A stretch of DNA of 54,000 nucleotides from Prorocentrum cordatum (GCA_963575745.1 CAUYUJ010020281.1:1259869-1313868), one strand, 5' to 3'. Shown: positions 32,640-43,870, counted from the first letter of the stretch. Numbers and translations: made by a program. Notes: generated by a model not told the origin, from the letters alone.

Positions 32640-32990
32640 GCGGCGACAGGGCGTCGACGTGGGGGCGACAGGGCGGCAACGGCGACAACAATGCGGCGGA
32701 CCCTGAACCAGAGCCCAGACGACGGGCTGCGATGAAGCGTCAACGGAGCGGCGACGGCGACAAAAAGGCGGCGGACCCGGAACCAGCGCCCAGACGACGA
32801 GCTGCGACGAGGTGGCAATGGAGCGGCGACGGCGACAACAAGGCTGCGGACCCGGCACCAGAACCCAGACGACGGGCGACGAGGCGGCGACAACAAGGCG
32901 GCGGACCCGGCACCGGAACCCAAACGACGGGCGGCGACGAGGCGTCGACGAGGCGGCGATGGGGCGGCGACGGCGACAAAACGGCGGGTC
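32640..32990. repeat. 75-bp tandem repeat, about four units
   Basis: CCCAGACGACGGG and CGGCGACGGCGACAA recur at 32714, 32789, 32864 and 32919 (steps 75, 75, 55). The 25-codon period keeps a plus frame (GDGDNKAADPEPEPRRRAA) open. Confidence 0.8.
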
Positions 32991-33359
32991 TTGTTAAGAT
33001 TACATTCTGATCCCAGTGGGATCCCGCACTGGGGGTTCTCGGAGCGGGATATGACTCTTTAGGGAGGATAATGCCATAGTTTCGCCGAGAGGGGGCGGAT
33101 CGATAAGTTCCAACGATTGCAAGGGCTCGATCCTGCTGAAAGGAATAAGAAGAGAACTAGGACGATGATGACACGGAAGGCTGGGTGAAGAAGGGGGAGC
33201 GAGGAGAGGGAGGTGGCGGAGGTGCACGACGACGCACGGCCCGGTGGGCCAGCGCCGCCGTCGAGTTACTCCCCACCCGCAGCTCTACGAGATCGTGGTG
33301 GTGATGAATACGATGACGACGGCGATCGAAGGGGGGATGAGAGGAGGAACGTGGAGCGG

Positions 33360-33545
33360 TCTGCTTCAAAAAATCGGCATGGAATCGGCGATGCAACGGC
33401 GATGATCGGCGATATACCCCCGAAGCGAACCCGCACGCTCCTCCGAGGGGGGCAAGGCTATCGGGCCTCCATCGGTGACTCGTGAGCGACTGGGGGTCGA
33501 GGCGCCCCCCCTGCGCCCACGCCCCCCAGAACGCGGCCCCTGAAC
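33360..33545. mobile_element. ATCGGCGA element, copy 4 (uninterrupted)
   Basis: Contains ATCGGCGATGCAACGGCGAT, GGCTATCGGGCCTCC, GAGCGACTGGGGGTCGAGG and CCCCCAGAACGCGGCCCCTG. It serves as the empty-site relative of copy 3. Confidence 0.6.
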
Positions 33546-33572
33546 GGGGGGGGGGAAACGGGCGCACATCTT

Positions 33573-33820
33573 TTGAGCAGGGACCGACCGTCCTGGCATT
33601 CCTGTAGTCCTACCACGAAGTGTTCCTGTAGAGCCCCAAAGTGTTCGAAGAACAGACACACTGCTCTCAGAACGTGAACCCGATGTGCTTCAAAACGAGG
33701 ACAACATCATCCAGCAGTGTTCGAAGAACACGTGGTGGAAACCACAAAAAAGGTTCTTAGAACATTGCCTGGTGGGGCCATAGGCGAGCCAGGACGCTTC
33801 GCCACTGCTTGAGTCTTGGC
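33573..33820. repeat. dispersed ~245-bp repeat, copy 1
   Basis: Starts GAGCAGGGACCGACCGTCC and ends CGAGCCAGGACGCTTCGCCA. It is closely matched at 48713-48950. Palindromic TTCTTAGAAC-like decamers are spread through both copies. Confidence 0.8.
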
Positions 33821-34199
33821 GTAGCCCGACGGGCTGCCTCCGCCGAGGCCGGCGGAAGGCACGGAGCCACGCGGCTCTGCACGGCGCAGGCCGCGGCAGC
33901 GACGGAGCAGGCGGCGGAGCGGCGCCCCCCGCTGCGCGTCGCCTGGGAGTCGACGGATTATTGTGTCTGTGTGTTTTTTCCCTCCTGACAGAAACCCAAC
34001 CAGAGGAAAACACTGCCACGACCTCCAGCACCTTGAACATGTTCCAGGCGCACATCATTTCGGAATGCTTGTCGGCCATCAAAAAACGATCCAAGATGAA
34101 CAGTCAGTCCCCCTGAAGGAGTCGGGAGATCCGTGGAGGTCTGAGGTTCGGAGTGAGCGAGGGAGCGCGATCTACTGCGGTTATGCTGAAACAAATCAC

Positions 34200-34449
34200 T
34201 GAGGGGGGGGTCAGAGAACCTGGGCCCCCTCCCCCCCCCCGAACAAAAATCCTTGAGGGGGCTTCTGAAACCGCCCCCCCCCTCCCCCCCCGAACCCCCT
34301 TCCCTGCACAACCCCCCCCCCCCCTTCCCCCCAAAAGAACCAGGAGGTCCGAACCCCTCCCCTCCTCCCCCCCCGGCCCCCCCTGCGGGTTCCGAATCCC
34401 CCCCCCCAGCCGCCGCAGCCGACGACGACGCCGACGACGACGACCCGAC

Positions 34450-34500
<51 letters not shown>

Positions 34501-34642
34501 ACTGACGACGACACATTCTTGCGCCAAGGGGGGGGAGGGCGAACCCACCCCCCTCCCTAGGCCCTCCCGGGGAGTGGTTTTCGAAACCCCCCCCCCCCGT
34601 ACCCGGGGGGGTTCGAACCCCCCCCCCTACGCGCCGCCGGCA

Positions 34643-34678
<36 letters not shown>

Positions 34679-34975
34679 TACGACGACAACATCGACTGCG
34701 GCGGATCCCCCCCTCCTGGTGCAAGGGGGGGCGTTCGATTCCCTCCCCGCCCCACCCCTTCTCGCCTTCAGCAAACGACGACGGACGTCGACGACGACGA
34801 CGACGAAGACGACGACGACGACGAAGACCACGACGACGACGACGACGTCGACAACGACGACGACACGACGACGACGACGAGGACAACGACGAAACAACGA
34901 CGACGACGACGGCGACGAAGACGACGACGACCCGACGACGACGATGACGACGCAACGACGACGACGCCCAAAACA

Positions 34976-35013
<38 letters not shown>

Positions 35014-35057
35014 ACGACACAACGACGATGACGACGAAAACGACGACGACGCAGACA

Positions 35058-35095
<38 letters not shown>

Positions 35096-35180
35096 ACGAC
35101 ACAACGACGATGACGACGAAAACGACGACGACGCAGACGACGACGACGACGACGACGATGACGTCGACGACGTCGCCGAC
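34200..35180. repeat. C-run/TTCGAA hairpins and (GAC)n triplet array
   Basis: Poly-C blocks with CCCCCCGAACCCC and GGGGGGGTTCGAACCCCCC, the marker ATTCTTGCGCCAAGGGG, then long GACGAC arrays (34425-34500, 34660-34700, 34780-35175). The orientation is opposite to 36030-36760. Poly-Asp/Thr frames are spurious. Confidence 0.9.
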
Positions 35181-35184
35181 GACG

Positions 35185-35630
35185 ACTGGCGGACCGTATC
35201 GGACGGGTCGGGCGGGCCGACCCTATCGGGCGGGTCGGGTCGGGCGGGCGGTACACTAAAGTCTGAAGCGTACAAAACATGACACATTAGAACCCTATCA
35301 GGCGGGTCGGGACGGGCGGACCTCTATCGGGCGGGTCGGGTCGGGCGGGCGGGACACTAAAGTCTGATGCGCATACAGCATGACACATGAGAACCCTAAC
35401 GGGCGGTCGGGATGGGCGGGCCCTATCGGGCGGGTCGTGCGGGCGGACCCTATCGCGCGGGCCGGGTCGGGCGGGCGGGAGACGAAAGTCTGATACGTAT
35501 ACAGCATGACACCTGAGAACCCTAACGGGCGGGTCGGGACGGGCGGACCCTATCGGGCGGGTCGGGCGGGCGGATCCTATCGGGCGGGTCGAATTGGGGG
35601 GGGGGCGGGACACTAAAGTCTGATGCGTAT
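35185..35630. repeat. CCCTATCGGGCGGGTCGGG minisatellite with ~101-130-bp higher-order unit
   Basis: The unit contains ACTAAAGTCTGATGCGTATACA and ACACATGAGAACCCTA with two or three inner CTATCGGGCGGGTCGGG copies. GTCTGA anchors lie at 35261, 35362, 35488 and 35618. Confidence 0.85.
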
Positions 35631-35639
35631 ACAGTCTGC

Positions 35640-35765
35640 CTCCTCTCTCCTCCTCCTCCTCCTTCTCCTCCTCTCCACCTCCTCCTCCTCCTCCTCCTCC
35701 TCCTCCCAAGCTCCTCCTCCTCCCCTCCTCCTCCTCCCTCCTCCTCCTCCTCCTCCTCCTCCTCC

Positions 35766-35835
<70 letters not shown>

Positions 35836-35930
35836 CGACCTCCTCCTCCTCCTCTTCCTCCTTCTCCTCCTCCTCCTTCTCCTTCTCCTTCTCCTTCTCC
35901 TTCTCCTTCTCCTCCCCCTCCTCTTAGCGT
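35640..35930. repeat. CCT and TCA trinucleotide tracts
   Basis: CCTCCT at 35640-35760, an uninterrupted CAT run 35766-35835, then CTTCTC/CCTCCT to 35930. Confidence 0.95.
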
Positions 35931-36029
35931 TCTCTCGCCCACTGCCGTTCCCAACCCTGAACCAAAGCCCTCCTTCTCCCCCGCTCCTCTCCCTCCTCCT
36001 TCTTTTCCAACGCGGGTGGACGGGCGCCG

Positions 36030-36087
36030 GCGCAGATCTGCGACGACGTCGTCGGCGTCGGCGTCCGCGTCGGCGTCGTCGCCGTCG

Positions 36088-36137
<50 letters not shown>

Positions 36138-36283
36138 CGTCGTCGTCGTCGTCGTGGTCGTGGTCGTCGTCGTCGTCGTTTGCCGGCGGCGGGTAGCGGG
36201 GGGGAGGTTCGAAACCCCCCAGGAGGGCCTGGGGAGGGGGGGGGTTCGAACCCCCCCTGGCGCAAGAATGTGTCGTCGTCGAT

Positions 36284-36345
<62 letters not shown>

Positions 36346-36357
36346 TGTCGTCGTCGT

Positions 36358-36389
<32 letters not shown>

Positions 36390-36760
36390 ACGGCGGCGGC
36401 GGCGGCGGCGGCCGGCGGCTAGGGGGTAGGGTAGGGGGGAAAGGGGTGTGGGGGGGGTTCGAAACTCCCCGAGGGGGCCTGGGGGGGGGGGGTTCGATGG
36501 CCCCACCACGCCTGGCGCAAGAATGTAATGTGTCGTCGTCGACGTCGTCGCCGTCGTCGTCGTCGGCGGCTGCCGGCGGTTGGGGGGTGGTGGTACGAAC
36601 CCCCCTGGGAGGGCTCGGGGGGGGAAGGGGAGGGGGGGTGCACACCCCCCCTCCCTCCTTTTTCCGGGGGGTGGGAAGGTTTCTGACCCCCGCAACCCCT
36701 CGTTTGCGGGGGTGGGGGTGGTGGGGGGGGTTGGAAACCCCTCCCCCCCCTGCTGCCAGT
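36030..36760. repeat. (GTC)n arrays and G-run/TTCGAA hairpins, inverted relative to 34200-35180
   Basis: Three units of GTCGTC array, GCCGGCGG, G-run with TTCGAAACCCCC, and GGCGCAAGAATGT. The last is the reverse complement of the marker at 34509-34545. Confidence 0.9.
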
Positions 36761-36767
36761 AGCGCCA

Positions 36768-36870
36768 GAAAGTATTTCGAAGCGCAGCCTGTCAGTTACT
36801 TCCGAGGGTATTCCAAGACTCTCGCATGCTTTCCAGAGGTCTTCATGTGTTTGGTTTAGTTTTGTTTCTG
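36768..36870 (-). other. coding-like fragment, unassigned
   Basis: The minus frame reads QTHEDLWKACESLGIPSEV and TDRLRFEILSGATG between two repeat blocks. Third positions are not GC-biased, unlike the protease exons. It may be a retroelement relic inside the 11-kb intron. Confidence 0.2.
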
Positions 36871-36959
36871 GGGGGTCTCTGGAGAACGTAGGAGGGAAAG
36901 AGGCGGGAGGAGGAGGGTCGTCGTCGAACGTCGGATGAAGCGTCTCGTCGTTCCCGCGC

Positions 36960-37175
36960 ACAGTGCGACGGAGGGAGGGAGGAGGGAGGAGGGAACAAGG
37001 GACGCGGGCAGGCAGGAGCGAGGAGACGGAGGATCGAGAGGGAGGAAGAGGAGGAGGAGGAGGAGGAGGAGGGAGGAGGAGGAGGAGGAGGAGGAGGAGG
37101 AGAGAAGGATCGAGGAGGAGGAGGAGGAGGAGGAGGAGGCTCTGAGGAGGAGGAGGAGGAGGAGGAGGAGGAGGG
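36960..37175. repeat. GGA polypurine tract
   Basis: GGAGGAGGAG units interrupted by GGATCGAGA and GGCTCTG. Confidence 0.95.
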
Positions 37176-37355
37176 GGCTATGTGGTTGGGCAGGGCATCG
37201 GTGGAGCGAGCGTCGGCCCCCTCGAATGCCCGCGGCATGCTCGCCGCTGGCACACCGCGCGCTCCAGTGCGAGCAAGCGCGCGAGCGTCAGGCAGCGCTC
37301 CGGGACATCGTGCGCTCTGGCCCCAATCGAATGCCGTTCGAATGGTGCGTGGATA

Positions 37356-37558
37356 TGGGAACAAAAAGCGCCATAAACATAAAAACTCGGAGGTCCGCGC
37401 GGATTTCTCGGATCGGCGCTGGGGCCCCCCGGCGCCGCCTCCGGCGCCGCCCCTGGCGCGCTCCGCGCGCCAGGGAGGGGGGTCCAGCGCCGACGGGCCG
37501 ATCCGAGAAATCCGCGCGGACCTCAGAGTTTTTATGTTTATGCCACTTTTTGTTCCCC
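37356..37558. mobile_element. 203-bp fold-back MITE with ~60-bp arms
   Basis: The left arm from 37357 (GGGAACAAAAAG, CATAAACATAAAAACTC, GAGGTCCGCGCGGATTTCTC) and the right arm ending 37557 are inverted copies over about 59 bases with three mismatches. Beyond that they stay similar through GGCGCTGG. TA lies on both sides (37354-37355, 37559-37560). The GC-rich centre is itself palindromic (CCCTGGCGCGC..GCGCGCCAGGG). 37570-38530 is GC-rich with frames in all phases and no recognised gene. Confidence 0.7.
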
Positions 37559-38530
37559 TAGTGGAGCCCATGTCGCTGCTGCTGCAAACGGTGCTTGCTC
37601 GGCGTTCGGCGCCGGCGTGGCGCGGCGGCTTCCTGACGCCACTGCGGGGTCTCCGTGATGGCAAGCCGAGGCCGCACGGGGCAGGCCCAGCACCGTCGTG
37701 CCGTAGGTGGGGTGGTGTCGTCTCGTCTTTGGTCGACGTTCGACGGGACCGAAGCACTCAAACAGGTGTTGCCGGCTGCACTCGCGTCCCGGCCCCGCCC
37801 GGGGCAGGCCCGCCCGCAGAAGCTGCAAGGCTCGCGCCGCCGGGGGCCGCCGGCTCCCTGGCCCCAGAGCTGCCCAAGGTCGTGCCGAGCCCCGCCTCGT
37901 CGGCCCGGCCCCGCGGGAGGGGCTCGGAGGAGATCTGGCCTGGCCGCAGGCACCCGAGCTGCTCGTCGCCTCCTCTTCCCCGCCCTGGCTCCTCCACAGG
38001 CCCCCTCCTCGACGGCTGCCCCTGGGCACCTGCCCCCGGCCTGCTGCCGCCACAGCGGGTGCAGAAGAGGAGGCGGCGCCCTGGCCATGGAACGGCGCGC
38101 CTTCAGCAGCGCGCGCCCCCCCCCTCCTGAGAGCCTCAGCTGCCACTCGACCCCTGAGAGACCCCGTGGCGCCCATCAAGCGCGAGGTTGTAGGCGGGGC
38201 AGCGCGGCTCGGAGGAGCGGCTGCGCCTGCAGCGCGCCGCGCAGGCTCCTCTGGCGCGCCGCTGCTCTCTGCTCTGGCAGGAAACTCTCGTCGCGCTGGT
38301 CCACCTCCTCCTCCTGCTGCTGGGGCTGTTCCGTGGCAGCGCTCTGGAGAGCTGCAGACGCAAGCTCACAGGACTGCCAGGGCGTTCTCGTGGTCGCGCA
38401 TGTCCGTATCCACCACGTGCGCACTGAGCTCGGTATTCCTAGTGGTCGACTCCGCCGCCAAGCCCTCCAGCACACGCAAGAGGGCTTCAATTTGTTCGGA
38501 GCTGGCGTGCGACACGTGCGACGGTTCCCA

Positions 38531-38625
38531 TCTTCGCGAGGTTGTCCGCCAAAGCATTGTCATCGACATCTGCATGCGTGGCGTGCCTCTTCGTTTCGTG
38601 GACCTCGAAGACGATGGACTCGGCG
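38531..38625 (-). pseudogene. possible RNase H C-terminal relic
   Basis: The minus frame reads ETKRHATHADVDDNALADNL-AKMG and stops soon after. H..(D/G)V..N..AD.LAK is the C-terminal signature of retroelement RNase H. Nothing upstream in frame supports a full domain. It lies within the 11-kb intron of the protease gene. Confidence 0.3.
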
Positions 38626-38719
38626 CTGACTCAAAACGCCCCCAACCAATGCGGCGGTCGGGGTGCGTCGGCTCCAGCGCCGCTGACTGGGACGCTGGAA
38701 ATATCATCCCTGCATTACT

Positions 38720-39025
38720 CTCCTCCTCCTCCTCCTCCTCCTCCTCCTCCTCCTCCTCCACCTCCTCCTCCTCCTCCTCCTCCTCCTCCTCCTCCTCCTC
38801 CTCCTCCTCCCCTCTTACTCCCTGATCTCCCGTCCCTCCTCCCCTCTGACTCCCTCCCTCCCTCCCTCCTCCTCCCTCCTCCCCTCTGACTCCCTGATCT
38901 CCTCTCCCTCCTCCCCTCCCTGCTCCTTCTCCTCCTCCTCCTCCTTCTCCTCCGCCTCCTCCTCCTCCTCCTCCTCCTCCTCCTCCTCCCCTCTGACTCC
39001 CTGATCTCCCCTCCCTCCCACCGTC
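38720..39025. repeat. CCT tract and CTGACTCCCTGATCTCC minisatellite
   Basis: CCTCCTCCT 38720-38810, then CCCTCTGACTCCCTGATCTC units interleaved with further CCTCC. Confidence 0.95.
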
Positions 39026-39070
39026 TCCCAACCATCAGCGTGGCGCGGCGCGGGTCGGGTCGGGAAGCGC

Positions 39071-39152
39071 CCGAGTCCACGACTCCGCGGCAGCCGCCCT
39101 GGCGGCAGATGTCCAGGGTGATGTTCCCGACGTGGAAGCCCAACATCTCAAT
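39071..39152 (-). CDS. aspartic protease exon 4, carries catalytic DSG
   Basis: The acceptor TTCTTTGGCAG ends at 39153. The exon reads IEMLGFHVGNITLDICRQ and GGCRGVVDSG, the A1 C-lobe hairpin (C..GC.(A/G)(I/V)VD(T/S)GTS) with the second catalytic aspartate. The last base is the first G of glycine. The intron begins GCGCTT, so the donor is GC and the catalytic motif is split by an intron of about 11 kb. In the preceding exon the peptide ends GHWQ, giving WQIEMLGF as in the family (YWQI). Confidence 0.75.
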
Positions 39153-39154
39153 CT

Positions 39155-40560
39155 GCCAAAGAATTCTTACGCAGAGCTCGGCCACACGCAAAGAGTGGCA
39201 GGCAAGAGCGGTGTTTCCGTGCGCGGCTTGCCGATCGTCGAATGCGATGCGACGGTTGCTGCCTGAATGCCCGGGCTTCCCGCCCCCCTCCCCCCTCGCC
39301 CCCCGAAAGACGCGCAACAAGAAACATGATGGCAAAGGGTCAGTATTACGGGTAGCTCGAACGTGCCATGACTCGAATTCTGACAGAGCAGAAGTCGTCA
39401 ATACGCTACTAGCGCTACGCACGTGGCTACCGAAATTCAGTGAACGAGGACGACGCTCTTTATTGATACCCGTGCTGCGACGCACACAAGTACCAGTTGC
39501 TACACCAGTGTCTACATGATCAGGACCGGATAGGAACTGCTGCGGTGACGCAACTCAGTGCCTTAGCATGCAGGTTATATTCCCTCATGGGTCGTTCTTG
39601 CTGTATCCTCCCCCTGGCGAAGATGCGGCGTCACGCGTATGCACGTGCAGAGTGATATGCCCATTCAATGCATAAGCCCACGCACGCACGACTATGCATT
39701 CTAGCGCATCTGAAGAGCGGAGTATGATAGTGGTTTCATAAACATGTACCTTCAGAATCCACGCGCACTTGCGTCGGATCATACTGTTTGACTGGGCTGG
39801 CACTGGGAACAAGAAGTGAACACACTCGTGATGGCAACACCTGGGATTATGACGCCTTCCTCAAACTAATCTGAGACAAATGGTTGTTGAACGATTTAAC
39901 GCTCGCGCGGCACGATGGCATGGTCTCACTGGGAATAACGCGCGCGTGGCCCGCACTGTTATATGAGGAATACTGTGTAGGGCAATGCTGATAAGGATGA
40001 ATAATCAATGGTGAGGGGGCGTGTTAAACAGGTACTGCACTCAGCCAATAAGTGGAACAATGTGGGAAACAATGAACATTGGGATTGGCAATGTGAACAT
40101 GTTGGTACAAACAGTACGAATGCAACATCAACTCATCACGGTTTGATGACTAATCGCGAACGGTGGATGTGCACTTGTCTTACGCCGAACACACCCGCGC
40201 CGCACAACACACGACGATGTAGAACATAAGTATCAACTTAGTTCCAAAGCACAAGAGACAGCAAGGCCTGACCCTAAGCGACCAAGAGCGAACGACTGTG
40301 TTACAGGCCGGGAACACGGCCAACGCTACAACTGATGCTGACGTGAGAGGCATATGCTGAACGCTAGACCTGAAAGCCTCTGGCTGAGCAACATAGGGCC
40401 ACCTACGACTGGGGGGGGCCTCACAAGGGCCCACATGCAGCGCATCGCAAGTCAATCAACAATAGTATGTGTAGCGAGACAGCGAGAGCGGCCGTAATCG
40501 AGGGTGCGAAGAGAGCACGATGAGGCAGAGCCATGTGACAAAAAATGCTTACATCTGACC
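39155..40560. other. non-repetitive, lower-GC interval (intron 3 and beyond)
   Basis: The longest stretch without microsatellites, visibly less GC-rich than its surroundings. It lies within the intron between exons 3 and 4. GCGCGCGTGGCCCGCACTGT at 39942 is a lone trace of the TTTTGACAGGG repeat superfamily. No coding region was recognised. Confidence 0.5.
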
Positions 40561-40989
40561 CCTCCAATTCCATCCTTAGGCCCGAACTCCGAATCCTCTG
40601 GCGAACACACCTCTTGCTTCCCTCATCCCGCCACTCGTCCTTCTCCTCCTACTCGCATCGTACGGTGATTCCTCGTGAAGATGCTCGCACTGACCAGACA
40701 TACGCGACCGACACTGTATCGTCCATAACATAGGCATGTCATGCCCGGATAATCTGCTGCCCGGGGACGATTCAATCGATATCTGATCCAAGGTTGCACC
40801 CCCCCCCCAATGCATATGAGATCGAGACCCCCCTCCCCCAGGCTGGATGGGTACGCCCGTGACGTGAGCCTCGCGAAGCCCTCGCGAATGGGATCGCTTC
40901 CCCCCCACCTTGTGGTCGTGGCCCTGTGGCCGTGGCGTGGTGGAGGGTACTGGAGCTTCCCCACCCCCGCTGTGGCTGTGGGATGATTC

Positions 40990-41115
40990 GTCGTGTCGTC
41001 GTCGTCTTCCATCGGCGTCGGCGTCTGCGTCGTTGTCTTCGTCGTCGTCGTCGCCGACGTCGGCGTCGGCGTCGGGTCGGAGTTTGCGCCTGCGTCGTCG
41101 TCGTCGTCCCCCCCA
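40990..41115. repeat. GTCGGC/GTC trinucleotide array
   Basis: TCGTCGTCGTC and GTCGGCGTCGGC units within intron 3 of the protease gene. Confidence 0.85.
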
Positions 41116-41363
41116 TCCCATCTGGAGAGAGGGGCTGTAGAACCCTGGGACCCATCCCATTTGGGGGGGGTGCTGTGAACCCTCGACTCGGCGTTTCCTA
41201 ATCCATCATTCAGAACAGGAATTCGCCGTTCACACCTGCCCCTAATACAACCGAAAACGAAAACGTGGTAATGGCGCGCCAGATCGATGATAAACGCAGT
41301 GCGGAGAGTTGCCACCAATGTTCTGTCCGATGCAACAACTTGATGCAGAACCCCCCTCTCAGC

Positions 41364-41447
41364 CTGCCAATGGCCCTGCTGGGGTAGCACTACTGGACTC
41401 CACTGAACCGGTGATGCCAGCTGCTCCTGGTTCATGCCGCCCAGAGC
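41364..41447 (-). CDS. aspartic protease exon 3
   Basis: After acceptor CCTAAG, 28 codons read ALGGMNQEQLASPVQWSPV and VLPQQGHWQ. In A1 enzymes the strand after SEI(T/A)(F/L)GG is followed by a loop ending (W).PV....YWQ, as here. The exon ends CAG before GCTGAG, a GC donor. It is phase 0 at both ends. The minus frame stays open beyond the donor into intron sequence, which explains a longer apparent frame. The acceptor is followed by G. Confidence 0.75.
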
Positions 41448-42044
41448 CTTAGGTGCTGCCGGCGTTTGCGTTCAAGTGCGGAATCAGGCGCAGTGACAAA
41501 AAGCGACGCCAGACCTCAACAAACCTCTGCTTGCGCCTGTTCCCCATGCAACCAACTTAATGCCCTGACGGGGACTCCACTCACGGGTACTTTGGCCAAC
41601 GACTCGGCGAACCCAACCCTTCCCGATGCGGGCAATGCTGCAATTCCCGTAGGAGGCCCTAATGTGGTAACGTTCGGCGGGTTTCCAGAGAACCCATGCG
41701 TGAGTCCCCATGGCGATGCCGCTGACCAACAGCGTAACCGACCTAGCCGTTTTTCTCATAGCGATCGCAAATTGCAGTCAAATGTAGTACATCTGCATGC
41801 TCACTGACGCACGCGCGTGCAAGTAAATCCATATGTGTCTGGGAACGCACGGTGCGGAGTCCGTGCGTGCGCGTTCGTATGCGTGCACGCGTACCCGTGT
41901 GCGCAGACACTCCCTCACGCAGAAACGCGCGTGCGCCAGCACGCCCACACGCTGGGCCTCCGGCAAACGGTAGAATTATGTGTCCCTTGGGGACTGCCCA
42001 GAGAATGCCCGACTAGATGGGCCCGAGAAGCGCACCACGACGCC

Positions 42045-42130
42045 GAAGCATCGGCGCGACGCCAGAATCGAGAAATGGAGCTCCAGATAGCACCGCATCG
42101 CGGATGCATCGGCGATGTGCGGGGCCTCAG
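42045..42130. repeat. ATCGGCGA-type repeat, partial
   Basis: GCATCGGCGCGACG, GAGCTCCAGATAGCACCGCA and GGATGCATCGGCGATG match the style of 28381-28420. 42130-42990 has overlapping codon-like frames on both strands, but no recognised product. Confidence 0.4.
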
Positions 42131-43010
42131 TCCGCCACGCCCACTCCGGCCCGATCGGACGGTCGCCCCCGATAAAGCAACAGGGACCGATACCGCTACA
42201 CCACGGTCCAGCCCCTGGGCGCAATCTGACCAGGATGTCCATCGCCGAGCGCGTTCCACTACTCGCAAAAAGCCTACTCGCAAACGTCCGAAAAACACAT
42301 GTCCGCTTTGATGTAATGTATCGCAGATCCTCTGCGGGGGATCCAGGCCATTTGCGAGCAATTACTTTGCAAATGGTGGAACGCGCTCGTCGAGTCCAGG
42401 CCAATCCGGTCCTGGCCACGAGGGGATGGTCGGCGCAACGGTATCTATCGCTCCTCTGAGCTCTTTTGCCGGCACCCAGGGCGTGCGGCGCCAGACGAGC
42501 AGCGCCATTCCACTTCGCAGGTGCCCTGCGCCGCGCGCGGCCGTTGCCGAGGGCACCAGACTCGTCCTCAGGCGGAACTCGCCGCGATTGCTGGCCACCC
42601 CGTCCCGTGCTCCTCCACCTGTTCCTCAGCACCCTCCCTCTGCCTCGTCCTCCTCCTCCTCTGCCTTCTCCTCCTCCTGCCCCTCTTTTGCTGGGGAATT
42701 GGTAGTGGCCGTCCGGTGCCCGACTCGAGAACTTCATCTACTACTACTTGCGCAGCGTGGTCGGTTACCACAGTGCGGCCACTGCGATGACCACCACTGC
42801 GAGCCAGGCGAGACGCGCCCCAATATCAACCTCTGGGTCGAGGGCGGGAGGGAGGCGAAGACGGCTGCGAAGAGGGGGCAGCGGCCGCTGTCGCAACGAA
42901 ACACGAAGCTAGGACTAGGCAGGAAAGGGGAGACTGGGAGGAGCAGGAGGCCTTCTGATGCACGCATACCCCTAAAAAACTAATCTTCTGCGCCATGGAA
43001 AGGCCACCTG

Positions 43011-43740
43011 TCGATGAACCCCACCAGCCCTCAGGGCGTAGGTGGTCTAGGTCGGCTTCTCTTCCAACACCCTTCTTTCCCTTCGGTGAGGGGGTTACCA
43101 TTCCCCCCTACTCCCTCCCCCTGGACCTGGACGGGGGTGGTCGCGGTTAGTTGGAGCGTCCAAGAGCGCCTCGGGGAGCCCAAGACGACCTCCAAGATGG
43201 CTCAAGACAGCCTAAGATGCCTCAAGATGACACCGAAGATACTCTAAGAGACCCCAAGAGCGCTCCAAGACGGCTCCAGGTGGCTTCCGAGACCTCCAAG
43301 GAGGCCCCCAAGAGGCCCACATCCTTCAAAACCAAAAGGAAAATCACTGATTTCTGCTTTCTCGCCATTTCGCTTCCGATTGCCACCCGAGGCTTCAAGA
43401 TGGCTCCAAGATGGCCCAAGAGAGCCCCAGGAAAAGGCATAAGAAAGCCCCAAGACGGCCCCAAGAGCGCCCAAGAGCGCTCCAAGAGGGGTCCAGGAGG
43501 CGATTCTCGGTGTTCCAGAAGGGGGGAGGCTAATTGGAGCTCCACTTTTTGACTGGTGTCCTCCAAAATGGTTCCAAAAGCGCCCCTAAAGCTCCCAAGA
43601 GCGGCCCAGTAAGGCCCCAAGAGGCGACCAGACGGCCCCAGTAGGCGTCCAGAAGCCTCTAAGAAAAACTCCCGAAAGTCTCCCAAGAGGCCTCATGAGG
43701 ATGCCTGAGGCACCCGAGACGCTCACAGACGGCCCTGGGC
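43011..43740 (+). repeat. CAAGAGG module, subfamily 2, copy 1
   Basis: Leader CACCAGCCCTCAGGGCGTAGG and CTCTTCCAACACC, then the array (43160-43730) with internal single-copy marks AAATCCTTCAAAA-CC and CCGAGGCTTCAAGATGG. 52074-52560 shares this order. Shorter leader copies occur at 15141 and 50736. Confidence 0.8.
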
Positions 43741-43754
43741 TCGCCAAGATGCCC

Positions 43755-43870
43755 CGTCTCCTCCTCCTCCTCCTCCTCCTCCTCCTCCTCCTCCTCCACC
43801 ACCACCACCTCCACCTCCTCCTCCTTCTCCTCCTCCTCCTCCTCCTCCTCCTCCTCCTCCTCCTTGTCAA
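43755..43870. repeat. CCT trinucleotide tract
   Basis: CCTCCTCCT with a short CACCACCAC block, directly after the decamer array. Confidence 0.95.

Noticed and set aside
34253-35113. Long poly-Asp/Thr and poly-Arg frames
   Set aside because: They are direct translations of GAC and C-run arrays and occur in all frames.
36205-36260. GGTTCGAAACCCCC resembling a tRNA T-arm/B box
   Set aside because: The palindrome TTCGAA lies between G and C runs in several copies and no tRNA cloverleaf surrounds it.
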